From Thermococcus sp. (lineage in GTDB: Archaea > Methanobacteriota_B > Thermococci > Thermococcales > Thermococcaceae), in contig JALVUT010000181.1 of the NCBI GenBank assembly GCA_027035445.1, forward strand, positions 1 through 38,869: a DNA stretch of 38,869 nt, given 5' to 3'. Under the pieces are notes generated by a model. The model worked only from the letters and a program-made list of their open reading frames with translations, had not been told where the DNA came from and searched no databases. How positions within the stretch are numbered: the stretch's first letter is position 1; each line of letters starts with the position of its first letter. Below are positions 1-8,293 of this stretch, piece by piece. Made by a program: the position numbers and the translations under genes.

Positions 1-66
1 TAACTTAGAACGGCAAGACTGAAAAAGTAAATCGAGAGAAGAAGGAAGAACAAAACGACAATGGAT

Positions 67-1275
67 CTAGGTCTCATTGCCGGGCTCCTCCACGGGCAGC
101 CTCATCCTAGATGCGGTGAACAGGAGCGCTATCCCGACCAAGGTAACTGTCAGGAATATCATCATTCCTGTACTCACTCCAGCCACCAGAAGGAACATGA
201 TGTTTGGTGCCACCGCATTGGCGGAGTTTGAGATGAGGCCGAGTGCAAAGCTGGCGTCCGGGTAGATACCCCTGGGGTAGGCAGCCGGCGCTGTCGTCCA
301 GAAGGCTGGTCCAGTCCCCTGTACTATCCCGGTTACTGCCAGGCCTAGCAGGAGTGTGCCGTAATCACCTGAGGAGAACCCTCTCCAAACTAGGAGTAGC
401 CCAAGGAACGTTACCGCATACGAGATGCTCATAACAGTGACTATAGCCTTGAAGAGGCCGCGGTTGCTGCTGTTCTTAACAGACAGACGGTATCCAAGGT
501 ATCCCATGATTATAGACCATATCCCCAGGGATACCTCAAGAGAGGTCAGGAGCGTTGATATCTGAGCACCGCTGAAGGGGGCGTGTTTCACCGTGAAAGA
601 CCCGATCGTGAATATTATCCAGAGGGCCGGGAAGAACGTGAAGCCGAAGACCCACGTGAATGGCATCCTCCAGACGCTTACATTGCCCCTTCCTGAAGAA
701 CTCCTAGGTATCTCAAAGTCCTCAACGAGGAGCCACCACACCGCAAGCATCAGGTACATGATAACGGCGGAGATAAGGAAGGTCCTCTGGACAGCATCCC
801 ATCCCGAGCCTTTCGGTGCAAGCCAGCCTGCGAGATGAACCCCGTAGAGTCCGCCCCAGAAGATTCCTGATAGTATTATACCCTTGGCAAAAGGCCTCTC
901 TGCAAGGAAGAGTCTGGCTATCTGGTTACTGAAGACCGCTATGAGGGCCACGATGAAGCCCTGGAAGAACCTCAGGGCGACAACCACCCACCAGTTGCCG
1001 ACGAACGGGATTATGAACTGGGGAACCGCGGCGAAACTGACTATAAGGGCAACGCTCCTTTTGAACGAGCCCTTAAAGAGGTTCGTTCCACCAAGCAGGA
1101 ACGCAACGAAGAGCCCAACAACATAAGCGTCCTGCTGGTAGCTGAGTGCCGAGCTACTGATTCCGTAGTGACTTATTACAGCATCTTTAAACCTCTCCAG
1201 CATGTGCATCGTTCCGAATCCCGCCGCGAGGAGGACCGTGTTCAACATAACGGTTATCCATCTGTTGTTTCCCAT
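67..1275 (-). CDS. MFS-type transporter
   Basis: A 402-residue polytopic membrane protein, the usual size of a 12-helix major facilitator permease. Hydrophobic segments run almost the whole length, with a polar charged stretch near residues 185-200 that fits the central loop between the two six-helix halves. The motif around residues 100-130 (R-F-F-Q-G-F followed by an N-Q-I-A-R segment) is typical of MFS helices 4-5. The ATG at 1275 is preceded by GGAGGTG with good spacing, and a TATA-like GGTTAAATC lies near 1299-1308. It would move a small solute across the cytoplasmic membrane; the substrate cannot be read from the sequence. It is probably transcribed alone: the aminotransferase upstream on the same strand ends about 60 nt away and the MFS gene has its own promoter-like element. 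Confidence 0.8.
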   Translation of the reverse strand: MGNNRWITVMLNTVLLAAGFGTMHMLERFKDAVISHYGISSSALSYQQDAYVVGLFVAFLLGGTNLFKGSFKRSVALIVSFAAVPQFIIPFVGNWWVVVALRFFQGFIVALIAVFSNQIARLFLAERPFAKGIILSGIFWGGLYGVHLAGWLAPKGSGWDAVQRTFLISAVIMYLMLAVWWLLVEDFEIPRSSSGRGNVSVWRMPFTWVFGFTFFPALWIIFTIGSFTVKHAPFSGAQISTLLTSLEVSLGIWSIIMGYLGYRLSVKNSSNRGLFKAIVTVMSISYAVTFLGLLLVWRGFSSGDYGTLLLGLAVTGIVQGTGPAFWTTAPAAYPRGIYPDASFALGLISNSANAVAPNIMFLLVAGVSTGMMIFLTVTLVGIALLFTASRMRLPVEEPGNET

Positions 1276-1334
1276 GTTAGCACCTCCCTATTGTCTGATT
1301 TAACCCTTCACACCGCTCTAGGATACTGAGTAAG

Positions 1335-2513
1335 TCAGATCTCCGAAAGGGCCCTTCTCATCCTGTCCATGGCTTCTATGAGCTGATCTCTCTTGGTTGC
1401 ATAGCTTATTCTTATCCAGCCCTCGCCGTGTTTTCCGAAGGCCGTACCCGGGATAACGACGACGCCGGCATTCTCAAGGAGCCAGTTTGCAAAGTCCTCA
1501 CTGCTCATATCAAGTTCCGGATCAATCTTCGCCCAGACGTAGAAAGCGCCTTTGGGCTTGAAGGGCGTTACATGTGGCATGTTGCTGAGGTGTTTAAGGA
1601 CCACCTTCCTTCTTTCGGAGTATGTTCTGCGCATCCCCTCAAGTCCCGTCCAGCTGCGGTTGTCCCTGAGTGCGGTTATTCCCGCTATCTGGATGAAGGA
1701 GGTGACGTTTCCGATGACGTACGCGTGGAGCTTTATTATGTCCTTGATGATCTGATCGGGGGCTATTGTGAAACCAAGCCTCCAGCCCGTCATGGCGAAC
1801 GTCTTTGAGAAACTGTTGGCCAGAATCGTGTTGTCCGGGGCGTACTTGATCATGGGATAGTGCTTGGCTCCCTCATAGAGGAAGTGCTCGTAGGGCTCAT
1901 CACTGAGTATGTAGAGGTTGTAGTCCTCTGCAATGTCAGCGAGGGCCTTTGCATCCTGTTTCTTCATGACGGCTCCTGTGGGGTTGTTGGGGTAGTTTAT
2001 CACCAGCATCCGGGTGCGCTTGGTTATTATCTCAACCAACTCATCGGGGTCAACCCGGAAACCATTCTCCTCCCGCAGGGGGATGCGAATTATTCCTGCC
2101 TCTGCGATTTTAGCGTCTTCCACGTAGCAAACGAAGGCTGGATCCGGAATTATGACGTCGTCTCCTTCCTCAAGGAGTGACTGAAATGCCAGGTACGTGC
2201 CCTCGTATGCACCGGCGGTCACTATTATGTTATCCGGATGAACGTCGACCTTATAAAAATCATTATAATACTCAGCAATCGCTTCGCGGAACTCCGGGAT
2301 TCCTGCGTTTGGAGTGTAGTGGGTGTAACCCTCATCCAGAGCCCGTTTGGCGGCGTCTTTTATAACCTCTGGCGTGTCGAAGTCGGGCTCTCCTATCCCC
2401 AGGGAGATGACGTTCTCCATCTTTCGGGCTTTTTCGAAGAGTTCCCTAATTTTTGAGCGCTGGAGCAGGTTTATCCTGCCAGCCATGAAATACTTGCGCT
2501 TTTTATATCTCAT
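1335..2513 (-). CDS. PLP-dependent class I/II aminotransferase (aspartate aminotransferase-like)
   Basis: Fold-type I aminotransferase of about 392 residues. Visible landmarks are G-E-P-D-F near residue 42, Y-P-N-N-P-T-G near 174-180, S-D-E-P-Y near 204-208, and S-F-S-K-T-F with the Schiff-base lysine near 237, followed by G-W-R-L-G; a C-terminal W-I-R-I-S supplies the substrate-carboxylate arginine. The family transfers an amino group between an amino acid and a 2-oxoacid using pyridoxal phosphate in the cytoplasm. Archaeal members of this group act on aspartate, alanine or aromatic amino acids, and the exact donor is not decidable here. I chose the ATG at 2513 because GGTGGTG lies just upstream. 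A further ATG at 2486 is possible, because an AGATATAAAAAG element at about 2498-2509 could serve a leaderless transcript. A second TATA-like TTTATAAAA lies near 2552-2560. Confidence 0.9.
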   Translation of the reverse strand: MRYKKRKYFMAGRINLLQRSKIRELFEKARKMENVISLGIGEPDFDTPEVIKDAAKRALDEGYTHYTPNAGIPEFREAIAEYYNDFYKVDVHPDNIIVTAGAYEGTYLAFQSLLEEGDDVIIPDPAFVCYVEDAKIAEAGIIRIPLREENGFRVDPDELVEIITKRTRMLVINYPNNPTGAVMKKQDAKALADIAEDYNLYILSDEPYEHFLYEGAKHYPMIKYAPDNTILANSFSKTFAMTGWRLGFTIAPDQIIKDIIKLHAYVIGNVTSFIQIAGITALRDNRSWTGLEGMRRTYSERRKVVLKHLSNMPHVTPFKPKGAFYVWAKIDPELDMSSEDFANWLLENAGVVVIPGTAFGKHGEGWIRISYATKRDQLIEAMDRMRRALSEI

Positions 2514-2597
2514 GAACACCACCCTTAAGCACGCAAGAATTGGATCACTATTTTATAAATCTATCCTGTAGGTAAACCGCTGTATACTTGGTTTTGT

Positions 2598-3005
2598 CTA
2601 TAAAACTTCAACAAGGGCTGCATTCTCAAAAAAAGTTTTCATCTTATCCCTGGCACATTCAATAGAGGGTAGCTCCTTAAGGTTGAACCCCCTCATGAAC
2701 TCTGTGCATTCTTCTCTGCTCCCGAAGAACACAAGGTAGTTATCCCCCTGGCTGATGCCGACTTCTCTTATTGCATCCTTTATCTGAAGTGTTCCAGTAA
2801 GGCGCAGGAGCAGCTCACCGCCCAGGGTCTTTGCATGGTTTGTCCCTCTCTCAAAGGAACGCAGGGTCAAAATAGCTGCAAACATAACAACCTCGTTGCA
2901 GGGAGCCCTAACAATCTGTATCCTCCCGCCCAGCTGCGGGATTATCGGCTCGACGTCCTCCACTAACACTCTAACAATGCATACGTTGTTCTTACCTTCT
3001 CCCAT
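2598..3005 (-). CDS. cgi121: KEOPS complex subunit Cgi121
   Basis: A 135-residue protein matching archaeal Cgi121. The diagnostic region is residues 60-95, where E-L-L-L-R-L-T-G-T is followed by Q-I-K-D-A-I and a glycine-rich N-Y-L-V-F-F-G strand. Cgi121 is the tRNA-binding accessory subunit of the KEOPS complex (Kae1, Bud32, Cgi121, Pcc1), which makes t6A at position 37 of ANN-decoding tRNAs. No other KEOPS gene is in the window, as is common in archaea, where the subunits are scattered. A TATA-like CTATTTAAAG at 3071-3080 lies about 70 nt before the ATG, so a monocistronic transcript with a short leader is likely. It is divergent from the RHH gene at 3215. Confidence 0.85.
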   Translation of the reverse strand: MGEGKNNVCIVRVLVEDVEPIIPQLGGRIQIVRAPCNEVVMFAAILTLRSFERGTNHAKTLGGELLLRLTGTLQIKDAIREVGISQGDNYLVFFGSREECTEFMRGFNLKELPSIECARDKMKTFFENAALVEVL

Positions 3006-3214
3006 TACATGTCCCCTGGGAAGGTGAGTTTTGTGCCGTTAAAACGCTTTCCTTTCTCCCTTTTGTTGTTCTTTAAATAGTTTTTGATGTCTAGAAAAAT
3101 TATCAAAAATTTTTTTGTTTTAATAATATCTCAATAATATTAAGCAAGCGCAAAGTATTTAACTAATTAAAGCACTATCTATTTCAGCGGCTTAGTGACT
3201 TGGGTGGTGCAGCG

Positions 3215-3406
3215 ATGACCAAAATGCGTATCATCAGTGTGCAGCTCCCACAGGGGCTCATAAACGCTATGGATCAGCTTGTTAAGAAAGGTGCTTACCC
3301 TAATAGGAGCGAGATAATCCGGGAGGCTATTCGTGAGCTCCTCAAGAAAGAGCTCTACCAACTGGAAACTGAAGAACGCTTAACACCTGAGTATGTGCTG
3401 AAATAA
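3215..3406 (+). CDS. Small ribbon-helix-helix (CopG/Arc-type) DNA-binding protein
   Basis: A 63-residue protein that is almost entirely one ribbon-helix-helix domain. A beta-strand R-I-I-S-V-Q-L-P near residues 4-11 is followed by an amphipathic helix, then Y-P-N-R-S-E-I-I-R-E-A-I-R near 28-40, the standard RHH second helix. Such proteins dimerise and insert the paired strands in the DNA major groove. The ATG at 3215 is chosen over an upstream in-frame TTG at 3200 because GGGTGGTG at 3202-3209 is a good ribosome site for it. The gene sits just upstream of ftsZ on the same strand (about 80 nt), but ftsZ has its own TATA box, so the RHH protein may regulate itself, ftsZ or both. That regulatory role is inferred from position only. 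Confidence 0.85.
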   Translation: MTKMRIISVQLPQGLINAMDQLVKKGAYPNRSEIIREAIRELLKKELYQLETEERLTPEYVLK

Positions 3407-3420
3407 GCCCTGGACTAAGT

Positions 3421-3432
3421 TGCTTAAATAAG
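3421..3432 (+). promoter_or_regulatory. TATA-like promoter element of ftsZ
   Basis: TGCTTAAATAAG lies in the RHH-ftsZ spacer. A start site about 25 nt downstream (near 3452) would leave a 35-nt leader before the ATG at 3487. This suggests ftsZ can be transcribed independently of the RHH gene. Confidence 0.5.
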
Positions 3433-3486
3433 TGCTGGAATCATGTCCTCTAATAATCTACTTGGATGAAAGAGGGGGTTGGGAAG

Positions 3487-4731
3487 ATGGTGTTTAAGCT
3501 CTTGGAACAGGCAGGGATTGATCTGAACCTGGGCGATGAGAAGCCAAAAGCGAAGATTGAGGGATTCCCGGACGAGAACCTTGCGGACCTTATAAAAATA
3601 GCGATTGTAGGTATTGGGGGTTCTGGAAACAATACCATAACCAGGCTCTATGAACTTGGGGTCCAGGGAGCGGAGCTCATGGCTATGAACACTGACGCTC
3701 AGCATCTCGCCAGGATTAAGGCCCATAAAAAGCTTCTCATCGGAAAGGAAATAACCCAGGGAAAGGGCTCCGGAGGAGATCCTGAAGTGGGTTACAGGGC
3801 CGCTGAGGCGAGTGCTCACGAGATCTCTGAGGCCATAGGTGATGTGGATCTAGTGTTTATAACGGCGGGTATGGGTAATGGTACTGGTACGGGTGCCGCC
3901 CCGATTATTGCAAAGGTTATAAAAGAACGCGCCAGGCACAACGGCCGTTTTAGGGAGCCTCTCGTTGTTAGTGTTGTAACATATCCGTTTAGGAACGAGG
4001 GTAGGATAAGGATTGAGAAAGCGAAGGCAGGAATAAAGGCTTTAATGTACTACTCAGACACGGTAATCATCATAGAGAATGACAAACTTCTCAAGCTCGT
4101 TCCCAAGCTACCTATAAACGCCGCCTTCCGCTTTGCGGATGAGATAATCGCTCGGATGGTCAAGGGGATAACCGAGACCATAAAACTCCCGTCGATGGTA
4201 AACATTGACTTCGCCGACGTTTACAGCATCATGCACAATGGTGGCGCGGCCCTCATAGGAATCGGTGAGAGTGACTCCAGCAACAGGGCGGTCGATGCCG
4301 TTAAAAACGCCCTTGAGAACAAGATGCTTGAGGTCGAATATGGAAGCGGGGACAAGGCCCTAGTGCACTTCACGGTTGGTCCCGATGTCAGTCTTGGGGA
4401 GATCAGTGCCGCCATGGACATCGTCTACGAAAAGCTCGGTGAAAAATCTGAGATAAAGTGGGGTGCGAGGATTGACGAGGATATGGGCAAGGTAGTTCGT
4501 GCGATGGTTATAATGACTGGTGTTAAGTCCCCCAACATCTTGGGCGGTGAGCAGGCCCTTCGCGTCGGTGACAGTTTTAAGGATAATATAATAACCCCCA
4601 CTGAAATTAAACCTTTCAGGAGCACTGATGAGGGATTTGAGAGACTGTTCAGCAGCATTGTCAACAGCAAGAAAGCAGAGATGTCGCCTCATGCCAAGCG
4701 GGCACTCGAAGATTTTCTTGACCTTACCTGA
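3487..4731 (+). CDS. ftsZ: Cell division protein FtsZ
   Basis: A tubulin-superfamily GTPase of about 414 residues. The N-terminal Rossmann strand [12 protein letters not shown] (about 38-49) and the tubulin signature [10 protein letters not shown] (127-136) bind GTP. The T7 synergy loop N-x-D-x-x-D (N239, D241, D244) supplies the catalytic aspartates for the next subunit in the filament. FtsZ polymerises at midcell to build the division ring. About 35 residues precede the first strand, which is common in archaeal FtsZ. Two starts are possible: 3466, which adds seven residues, and 3487, preceded by GGGGGT; I prefer 3487. It is a canonical FtsZ rather than CetZ, judged by the intact signature and T7 loop. 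Archaea often carry two FtsZ paralogues and I cannot say which this is. parA follows after 33 nt. Confidence 0.93.
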   Translation: MVFKLLEQAGIDLNLGDEKPKAKIEGFPDENLADLIKIAIVGIGGSGNNTITRLYELGVQGAELMAMNTDAQHLARIKAHKKLLIGKEITQGKGSGGDPEVGYRAAEASAHEISEAIGDVDLVFITAGMGNGTGTGAAPIIAKVIKERARHNGRFREPLVVSVVTYPFRNEGRIRIEKAKAGIKALMYYSDTVIIIENDKLLKLVPKLPINAAFRFADEIIARMVKGITETIKLPSMVNIDFADVYSIMHNGGAALIGIGESDSSNRAVDAVKNALENKMLEVEYGSGDKALVHFTVGPDVSLGEISAAMDIVYEKLGEKSEIKWGARIDEDMGKVVRAMVIMTGVKSPNILGGEQALRVGDSFKDNIITPTEIKPFRSTDEGFERLFSSIVNSKKAEMSPHAKRALEDFLDLT

Positions 4732-4764
4732 TTTTCATTACTTTTAAATTTAGCAGGTGATTCT

Positions 4765-5535
4765 ATGGCAGTGGTGATTAGTGTAGCAAACCAGAAAGGG
4801 GGCGTCGGAAAGACCACGCTGACACTGAACCTCGGTCATGCACTGGCCTCAGTGGGAAAGCGCGTTCTTCTCGTGGACATCGACCCTCAGTTCAACCTTA
4901 CCTTCGGCCTTATCGGTATGGATGTTTTGAACTACGAGACTAACAACGTTGGCACCCTGATGACACGGGAGAGTGAGATTGACGATGCGGTGGTGGAGAT
5001 CAGCGCCGGCCTTCATCTTCTACCCAGTCATCTGAACCTCTCCGTTAAGGAGATAGAGATAATAAACGCCTACAATCGCGAACGGCGGCTGGAGAAAGCA
5101 TTGACTCCCATTCTGCCCGATTATGATTACGTTCTCATAGACAACCCACCCAGCATGGGCATCTTCCTGGTCAACTCGCTAACGGCATCGGATTACGTTC
5201 TCATACCCCTTGAGCTCAGTTACTTTGGTGTCATCGGAATGCAGCTTATGTTCAACCTGATGCGCATGATCCGTGAGGAGACGAACGAGAACCTGAAGCT
5301 CCTGGGCCTCGTTCCAAACAAGTTCACAAGGCAGACCAAGGTCCCCACGACCCGTCTGAAGGAGCTCAAAGGAGCGTACCCCGATGCCCCTATCCTGACG
5401 ACGATACCGAAGGCTATCGCCCTGGAAAAAGCACAGGGACAGGGCGTGAGCATATTTGAGTTTGAAAACGATGGAAGGGCCGCAAGGGCATTTATGAAGC
5501 TGGCAGGAGAGGTGGTGAACATTGTCGAAGGATAG
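4765..5535 (+). CDS. ParA/Soj/SegA-family partition ATPase
   Basis: A 256-residue deviant-Walker-A ATPase. K-G-G-V-G-K-T-T at 11-18 carries the signature lysine, D-I-D-P-Q near 38-42 is the Walker A' motif, and V-L-I-D-N-P-P near 123-129 is Walker B. The length and the absence of an N-terminal HTH place it with small chromosomal ParA/Soj/SegA proteins. These dimerise on ATP, bind DNA non-specifically and are stimulated by a DNA-bound partner. The partner is likely the next gene, whose TTG start lies inside the end of this one (14-nt overlap). The ATG is preceded by AGGTGATT. A TATA-like CTTTTAAATTTAG at about 4740-4752 is too close for a normal leader, so co-transcription with ftsZ is more likely. 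The MinD alternative is disfavoured because I see no C-terminal amphipathic membrane-targeting helix. Confidence 0.9.
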   Translation: MAVVISVANQKGGVGKTTLTLNLGHALASVGKRVLLVDIDPQFNLTFGLIGMDVLNYETNNVGTLMTRESEIDDAVVEISAGLHLLPSHLNLSVKEIEIINAYNRERRLEKALTPILPDYDYVLIDNPPSMGIFLVNSLTASDYVLIPLELSYFGVIGMQLMFNLMRMIREETNENLKLLGLVPNKFTRQTKVPTTRLKELKGAYPDAPILTTIPKAIALEKAQGQGVSIFEFENDGRAARAFMKLAGEVVNIVEG

Positions 5536-5854
5536 AATTCCCAAGCTGTTTGATGGTTCCGTTAATGAGCTAACCAGACCATCCCGTTCAAGAACAGGGG
5601 AGAAGGCCCCCAGTGCTCTTAAATCCAAGAAAAAACAGAAAACCCTCTACGTTACACTTGACATGAACAGAAAACTCATCGAGCTTTACGGGGAGGAAGG
5701 CAGGAGGCAGAGCATCATAGTTGAGGATGCCGTCAATCTCTACTACTATCTGAGGAGAGCCCTCGGTGAGAAGAAGCTCAGTGAGCTCATGAGTGCCGTT
5801 AGAAAGGAGGACCCAGAGTTCCTGGCGGAGTATATATCAAAACTAAAGGTTTAA
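5522..5854 (+). CDS. Basic RHH protein, probable SegB-like partner of ParA
   Basis: A 110-residue protein. Residues 1-40 are polar, rich in Lys/Arg/Ser and probably disordered. Residues 40-85 look like a ribbon-helix-helix domain: a strand T-L-Y-V-T-L-D, a helix, then Q-S-I-I-V-E-D-A-V-N-L-Y-Y. A charged helical tail follows. The start is a TTG at 5522, preceded by GGTGGTG at 5512-5518, and it overlaps the end of the ParA gene by 14 nt, a mark of translational coupling. A ParA-type ATPase coupled to a small protein with a flexible basic N-terminus and a C-terminal RHH domain is the arrangement of the crenarchaeal SegAB chromosome segregation system. I infer the same role here: site-specific DNA binding and stimulation of the ATPase. 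Sequence identity to SegB is not claimed. Confidence 0.7.
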   Translation: MSKDRIPKLFDGSVNELTRPSRSRTGEKAPSALKSKKKQKTLYVTLDMNRKLIELYGEEGRRQSIIVEDAVNLYYYLRRALGEKKLSELMSAVRKEDPEFLAEYISKLKV

Positions 5855-5909
5855 GTTGATTAAGACGTTCCACTCAGTCCGCTGGAATAAGACGTTAAAA
5901 TCAAGTATG

Positions 5910-6362
5910 TCACTCACAGTAAATCTCCACAATCCTTCTTATTATTTTACTCGTCTTTGCCCGATCCTCCTTGTAGAGGTATGGGATCCTTATGACCTCT
6001 GCTTCTATTCCGTGCTCTTTTAAATCTTCCTTCAACCTTTCGCAGTTGAACGCCTGGTCGGGTCCCACCGCAACGACATCGGGATCTATCTTTTTCACAA
6101 GCTTGAAATCAATACCCCCGGGGGCGCCTATGTAAACCCTATCAACGTATTTTAACGCCCTTAAAACCTCAGCCCGGTCTTCTGCACTGTTTATAGGCTC
6201 CCTTCTCTTGTTCTTCCTGACCGTTTCATCATTGGCGACTATTACGACCAGCTCATCACCGAGTTCCCTGGCCTGTTTTAGAAAATGAATGTGCCCCACA
6301 TGGAGAAGATCGAAGACACCTCCTACGAGAACCCGAACCTTTTTTTTCTCAGGCTTGATCAT
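5910..6362 (-). CDS. ribL: Archaeal FAD synthase (FMN adenylyltransferase, cytidylyltransferase-like)
   Basis: A 150-residue single-domain nucleotidyltransferase. The first nucleotide-binding motif H-V-G-H is at 21-24 after G-G-V-F-D-L-L, and a K-T-S-K motif at 136-139 replaces the K-M-S-K-S type loop. Length and motif order match archaeal RibL, which transfers AMP from ATP to FMN to make FAD; archaeal riboflavin kinase is a separate enzyme. Cys149 near the end agrees with the C-terminal cysteine noted in this family. It is the last gene of a four-gene minus-strand operon and starts 6 nt after the PUA gene. A glycerol-3-phosphate cytidylyltransferase is the main alternative by fold, but the archaeal-specific length and tail favour FAD synthase. 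Confidence 0.88.
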   Translation of the reverse strand: MIKPEKKKVRVLVGGVFDLLHVGHIHFLKQARELGDELVVIVANDETVRKNKRREPINSAEDRAEVLRALKYVDRVYIGAPGGIDFKLVKKIDPDVVAVGPDQAFNCERLKEDLKEHGIEAEVIRIPYLYKEDRAKTSKIIRRIVEIYCE

Positions 6363-6368
6363 TCAGTT

Positions 6369-6893
6369 TCACCGCCGTCCGACGGTTGCTTCCCATATCC
6401 TATCTTTTGCGTGGTGTATTACCTTAACTGCCTTTCCTTTGGGTTTTTCCTTCATCGCTTTACCATCCATGAGGGCCATCCCTATTGCAAGGGGTCTGCC
6501 GTATTCCTCCTCGATCACGAAGACTAGATCCCCTTCCCTTATGCCCTCATCGGCATCGGTTATGCCCGCGGCCATAACGTCGGCGCCCTTGAGGATGAAC
6601 GGTACCGCACCAGCATCCACCACGACCCTGCGCTTCCAAGTTCTCAGATCTTCGGTGTTTGAGAGCCCGTAGAGTGCAATAACCAGGGGGAAGATGAAAT
6701 TTTTTCGTTTTATGAAGGTGGGTTTGCCGTTTACGAGCAGGATGTCAGTGGTTCTGTCAAACTCTCCCAGTTCAACCCGATCCCTTTTCTCCAGGAGCTT
6801 TTTACCTGCGTCTTCTCCAAACACTTCTCCTATCTCCCGGATTATCTCCCGTATCTCCTTTTTGCTTAGCGGATGCTTGACCTTGAGCTCCAT
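6369..6893 (-). CDS. PUA-domain RNA-binding protein, MCT-1/MCTS1-like
   Basis: A 174-residue protein with two parts. Residues 1-75 form the N-terminal domain found in archaeal MCT-1-like proteins (DUF1947 type), with helix-rich K-K-E-I-R-E-I-I-R-E-I and later strands around N-G-K-P-T. Residues about 88-165 form a PUA domain, shown by V-V-V-D-A-G-A-V-P-F-I-L-K-G-A-D-V and then A-G-I, the classic PUA opening. In eukaryotes MCT-1 with DENR acts in translation re-initiation and ribosome recycling. The archaeal role is less clear, but binding to tRNA or rRNA on the small ribosomal subunit is expected. Its ATG overlaps the TAA of pyrF by one base (TAATG), so it is translationally coupled to that gene. 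Confidence 0.82.
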   Translation of the reverse strand: MELKVKHPLSKKEIREIIREIGEVFGEDAGKKLLEKRDRVELGEFDRTTDILLVNGKPTFIKRKNFIFPLVIALYGLSNTEDLRTWKRRVVVDAGAVPFILKGADVMAAGITDADEGIREGDLVFVIEEEYGRPLAIGMALMDGKAMKEKPKGKAVKVIHHAKDRIWEATVGRR

Positions 6894-7528
6894 TACCCTG
6901 ACCCCCCTATCTCCTCATAGATCCTCCTGGCACTCTCTCTTGGACTCTCGCTTGTGTAAATGCTCCTCCCAACGATGATATAATCGGCCCCGGCCCTTAG
7001 AACCTTATGGACACTTCCGCCTTGAGCCCCAACGCCTGGTGTGAGGATTTTGATGCTCTTATCGAGCTTTCTCCTTATGTATGAAACGCGTTCTGGCCTT
7101 GTTGCAGGGGCCACGATACCGAAGGGCTCCAGCTCGTTGGCCATCTCGATCAACCCGTCCGTTGAGGGCTGGAGGAACTCCCTCGCTCCGGGATGGCTCA
7201 TCTCGGTGACCATTATAACCTCACCGAGTTCCATAACTGCACGCACGCTGTCCCTGCCAACGAATCCGTGGGTGATGATGTAATCGGCCCCGGCACTGAA
7301 GACTCTACTTGCGATCAACCTGTTGGTGTTGGGAATATCCGCCAGCTTTAAATCAGCGATTATCGGGAGCCCGGTTTCTCTCTTGAGCTCCCCTATCACT
7401 CCCAGACCAGAACCCAGAATCAGTGGCCAGTTAACTTTTATGGCCCAGAGGTACCTGGCCGTTTCTCCTGCCACCTTTAAGGCGGTTTCCTTTTCGTACA
7501 CGTCGAGCGCTAGGACGAGCCTCTTCAT
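6893..7528 (-). CDS. pyrF: Orotidine-5'-phosphate decarboxylase
   Basis: A 211-residue TIM-barrel enzyme that converts OMP to UMP, the last step of de novo pyrimidine synthesis. The catalytic D-x-K-x-x-D tetrad segment is clear in A-D-L-K-L-A-D-I-P (D59, K61, D64), with D9 and K31 (A-I-K-V-N) in the other expected positions. The phosphate-gripper region near residues 165-195 contains T-P-G-V-G and V-G-R-S-I-Y. The ATG at 7528 is chosen because GAGGTG lies directly upstream and the upstream open frame lacks family similarity. The gene begins 4 nt after the stop of the winged-helix regulator gene and runs into the PUA gene, so the four genes are one transcript. Confidence 0.95.
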   Translation of the reverse strand: MKRLVLALDVYEKETALKVAGETARYLWAIKVNWPLILGSGLGVIGELKRETGLPIIADLKLADIPNTNRLIASRVFSAGADYIITHGFVGRDSVRAVMELGEVIMVTEMSHPGAREFLQPSTDGLIEMANELEPFGIVAPATRPERVSYIRRKLDKSIKILTPGVGAQGGSVHKVLRAGADYIIVGRSIYTSESPRESARRIYEEIGGSG

Positions 7529-7532
7529 CACC

Positions 7533-8135
7533 TCACCCCACGATTGACATAAGTTCATCGGGCAACGTGTTCGCCTTCAGCACAATGGCGACGTGATAAG
7601 CGCTCTTCATGGCATCCCCGGGGTTTTCTGCCCATGTCACGACCACCAGGTGACCTTCCTCAAGCTCATGGATCTTCTTGATATCCCTGTCAAGGATGGG
7701 TACTGTCTCCTCAAGGGGCCTCCCATCCTCCGGAAACACGGGCTTTCCCCTCTTTATGATTAGTATCATGGCGCCCTTTGCGGAGTACCTTATGGCCTCA
7801 TCACGGAGCTCTATGCTCTTGAACTCCGGTGGGTTTCTCACCACGAGAGCATACGTGGGGTAGCCCTCGACGGCGCGTACTCTGTGTACCTTGGAGAAGT
7901 TCTCCAAAACCGTTTGAAGGACTGCCCGCCCTTTTTCCGTAAGGGAATGACCCCTCTGAGCGGAGTGTATCAGTCCTAGATTGATTAACCGCTTTAAAAG
8001 TGTTCTAACGCTTCCCTCCCCAATATTGAGTGCCTCGGAGATGGCTTTTCTACCCGTTGGTTCTCTGAGGAGGAATAGTGTTGCAACAGCATCTTCAAGT
8101 GTAAACTCCGGATAAGCCCCCCTCTTCCAGCCCAT
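7533..8135 (-). CDS. Winged-helix regulator with C-terminal DUF4443-type domain
   Basis: A 200-residue protein. Residues 10-75 form a winged helix-turn-helix: T-G-R-K-A-I-S-E-A-L-N-I-G-E-G-S-V-R-T-L-L-K-R-L carries the recognition helix and L-T-E-K-G-R the wing. Residues 90-200 form an alpha/beta domain that I take to be the archaeal DUF4443 type, probably a ligand or dimerisation module. It is first in the operon with pyrF, the PUA gene and ribL. A GGAGGG ribosome site and a TATA-like CTTTTAATC at about 8169-8178 precede it. The leading position suggests autoregulation and possibly control of pyrimidine or flavin supply; that is inference, and no effector can be named. Confidence 0.75.
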   Translation of the reverse strand: MGWKRGAYPEFTLEDAVATLFLLREPTGRKAISEALNIGEGSVRTLLKRLINLGLIHSAQRGHSLTEKGRAVLQTVLENFSKVHRVRAVEGYPTYALVVRNPPEFKSIELRDEAIRYSAKGAMILIIKRGKPVFPEDGRPLEETVPILDRDIKKIHELEEGHLVVVTWAENPGDAMKSAYHVAIVLKANTLPDELMSIVG

Positions 8136-8293
8136 CGGCTTCCCTCCAGAGAAAATACAACGACGAGATTAAAAGCTTGTTGGGTGCCCTTAATGGGTAC
8201 TTACCCTGCTGGTATTAATCTTCTGAAGGTCAACACTAGTCGAATAAGGGGCTTCAAAAGTCTAGTGCAACAGTGGGAATTAAAGAGAGGGCA

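Noticed and set aside
5858..5896. Direct repeat TAAGACGTT occurring twice between the SegB-like gene and ribL
   Set aside because: Only two 9-nt copies in a 55-nt convergent spacer; no third copy or symmetry to support an array or a centromere site.
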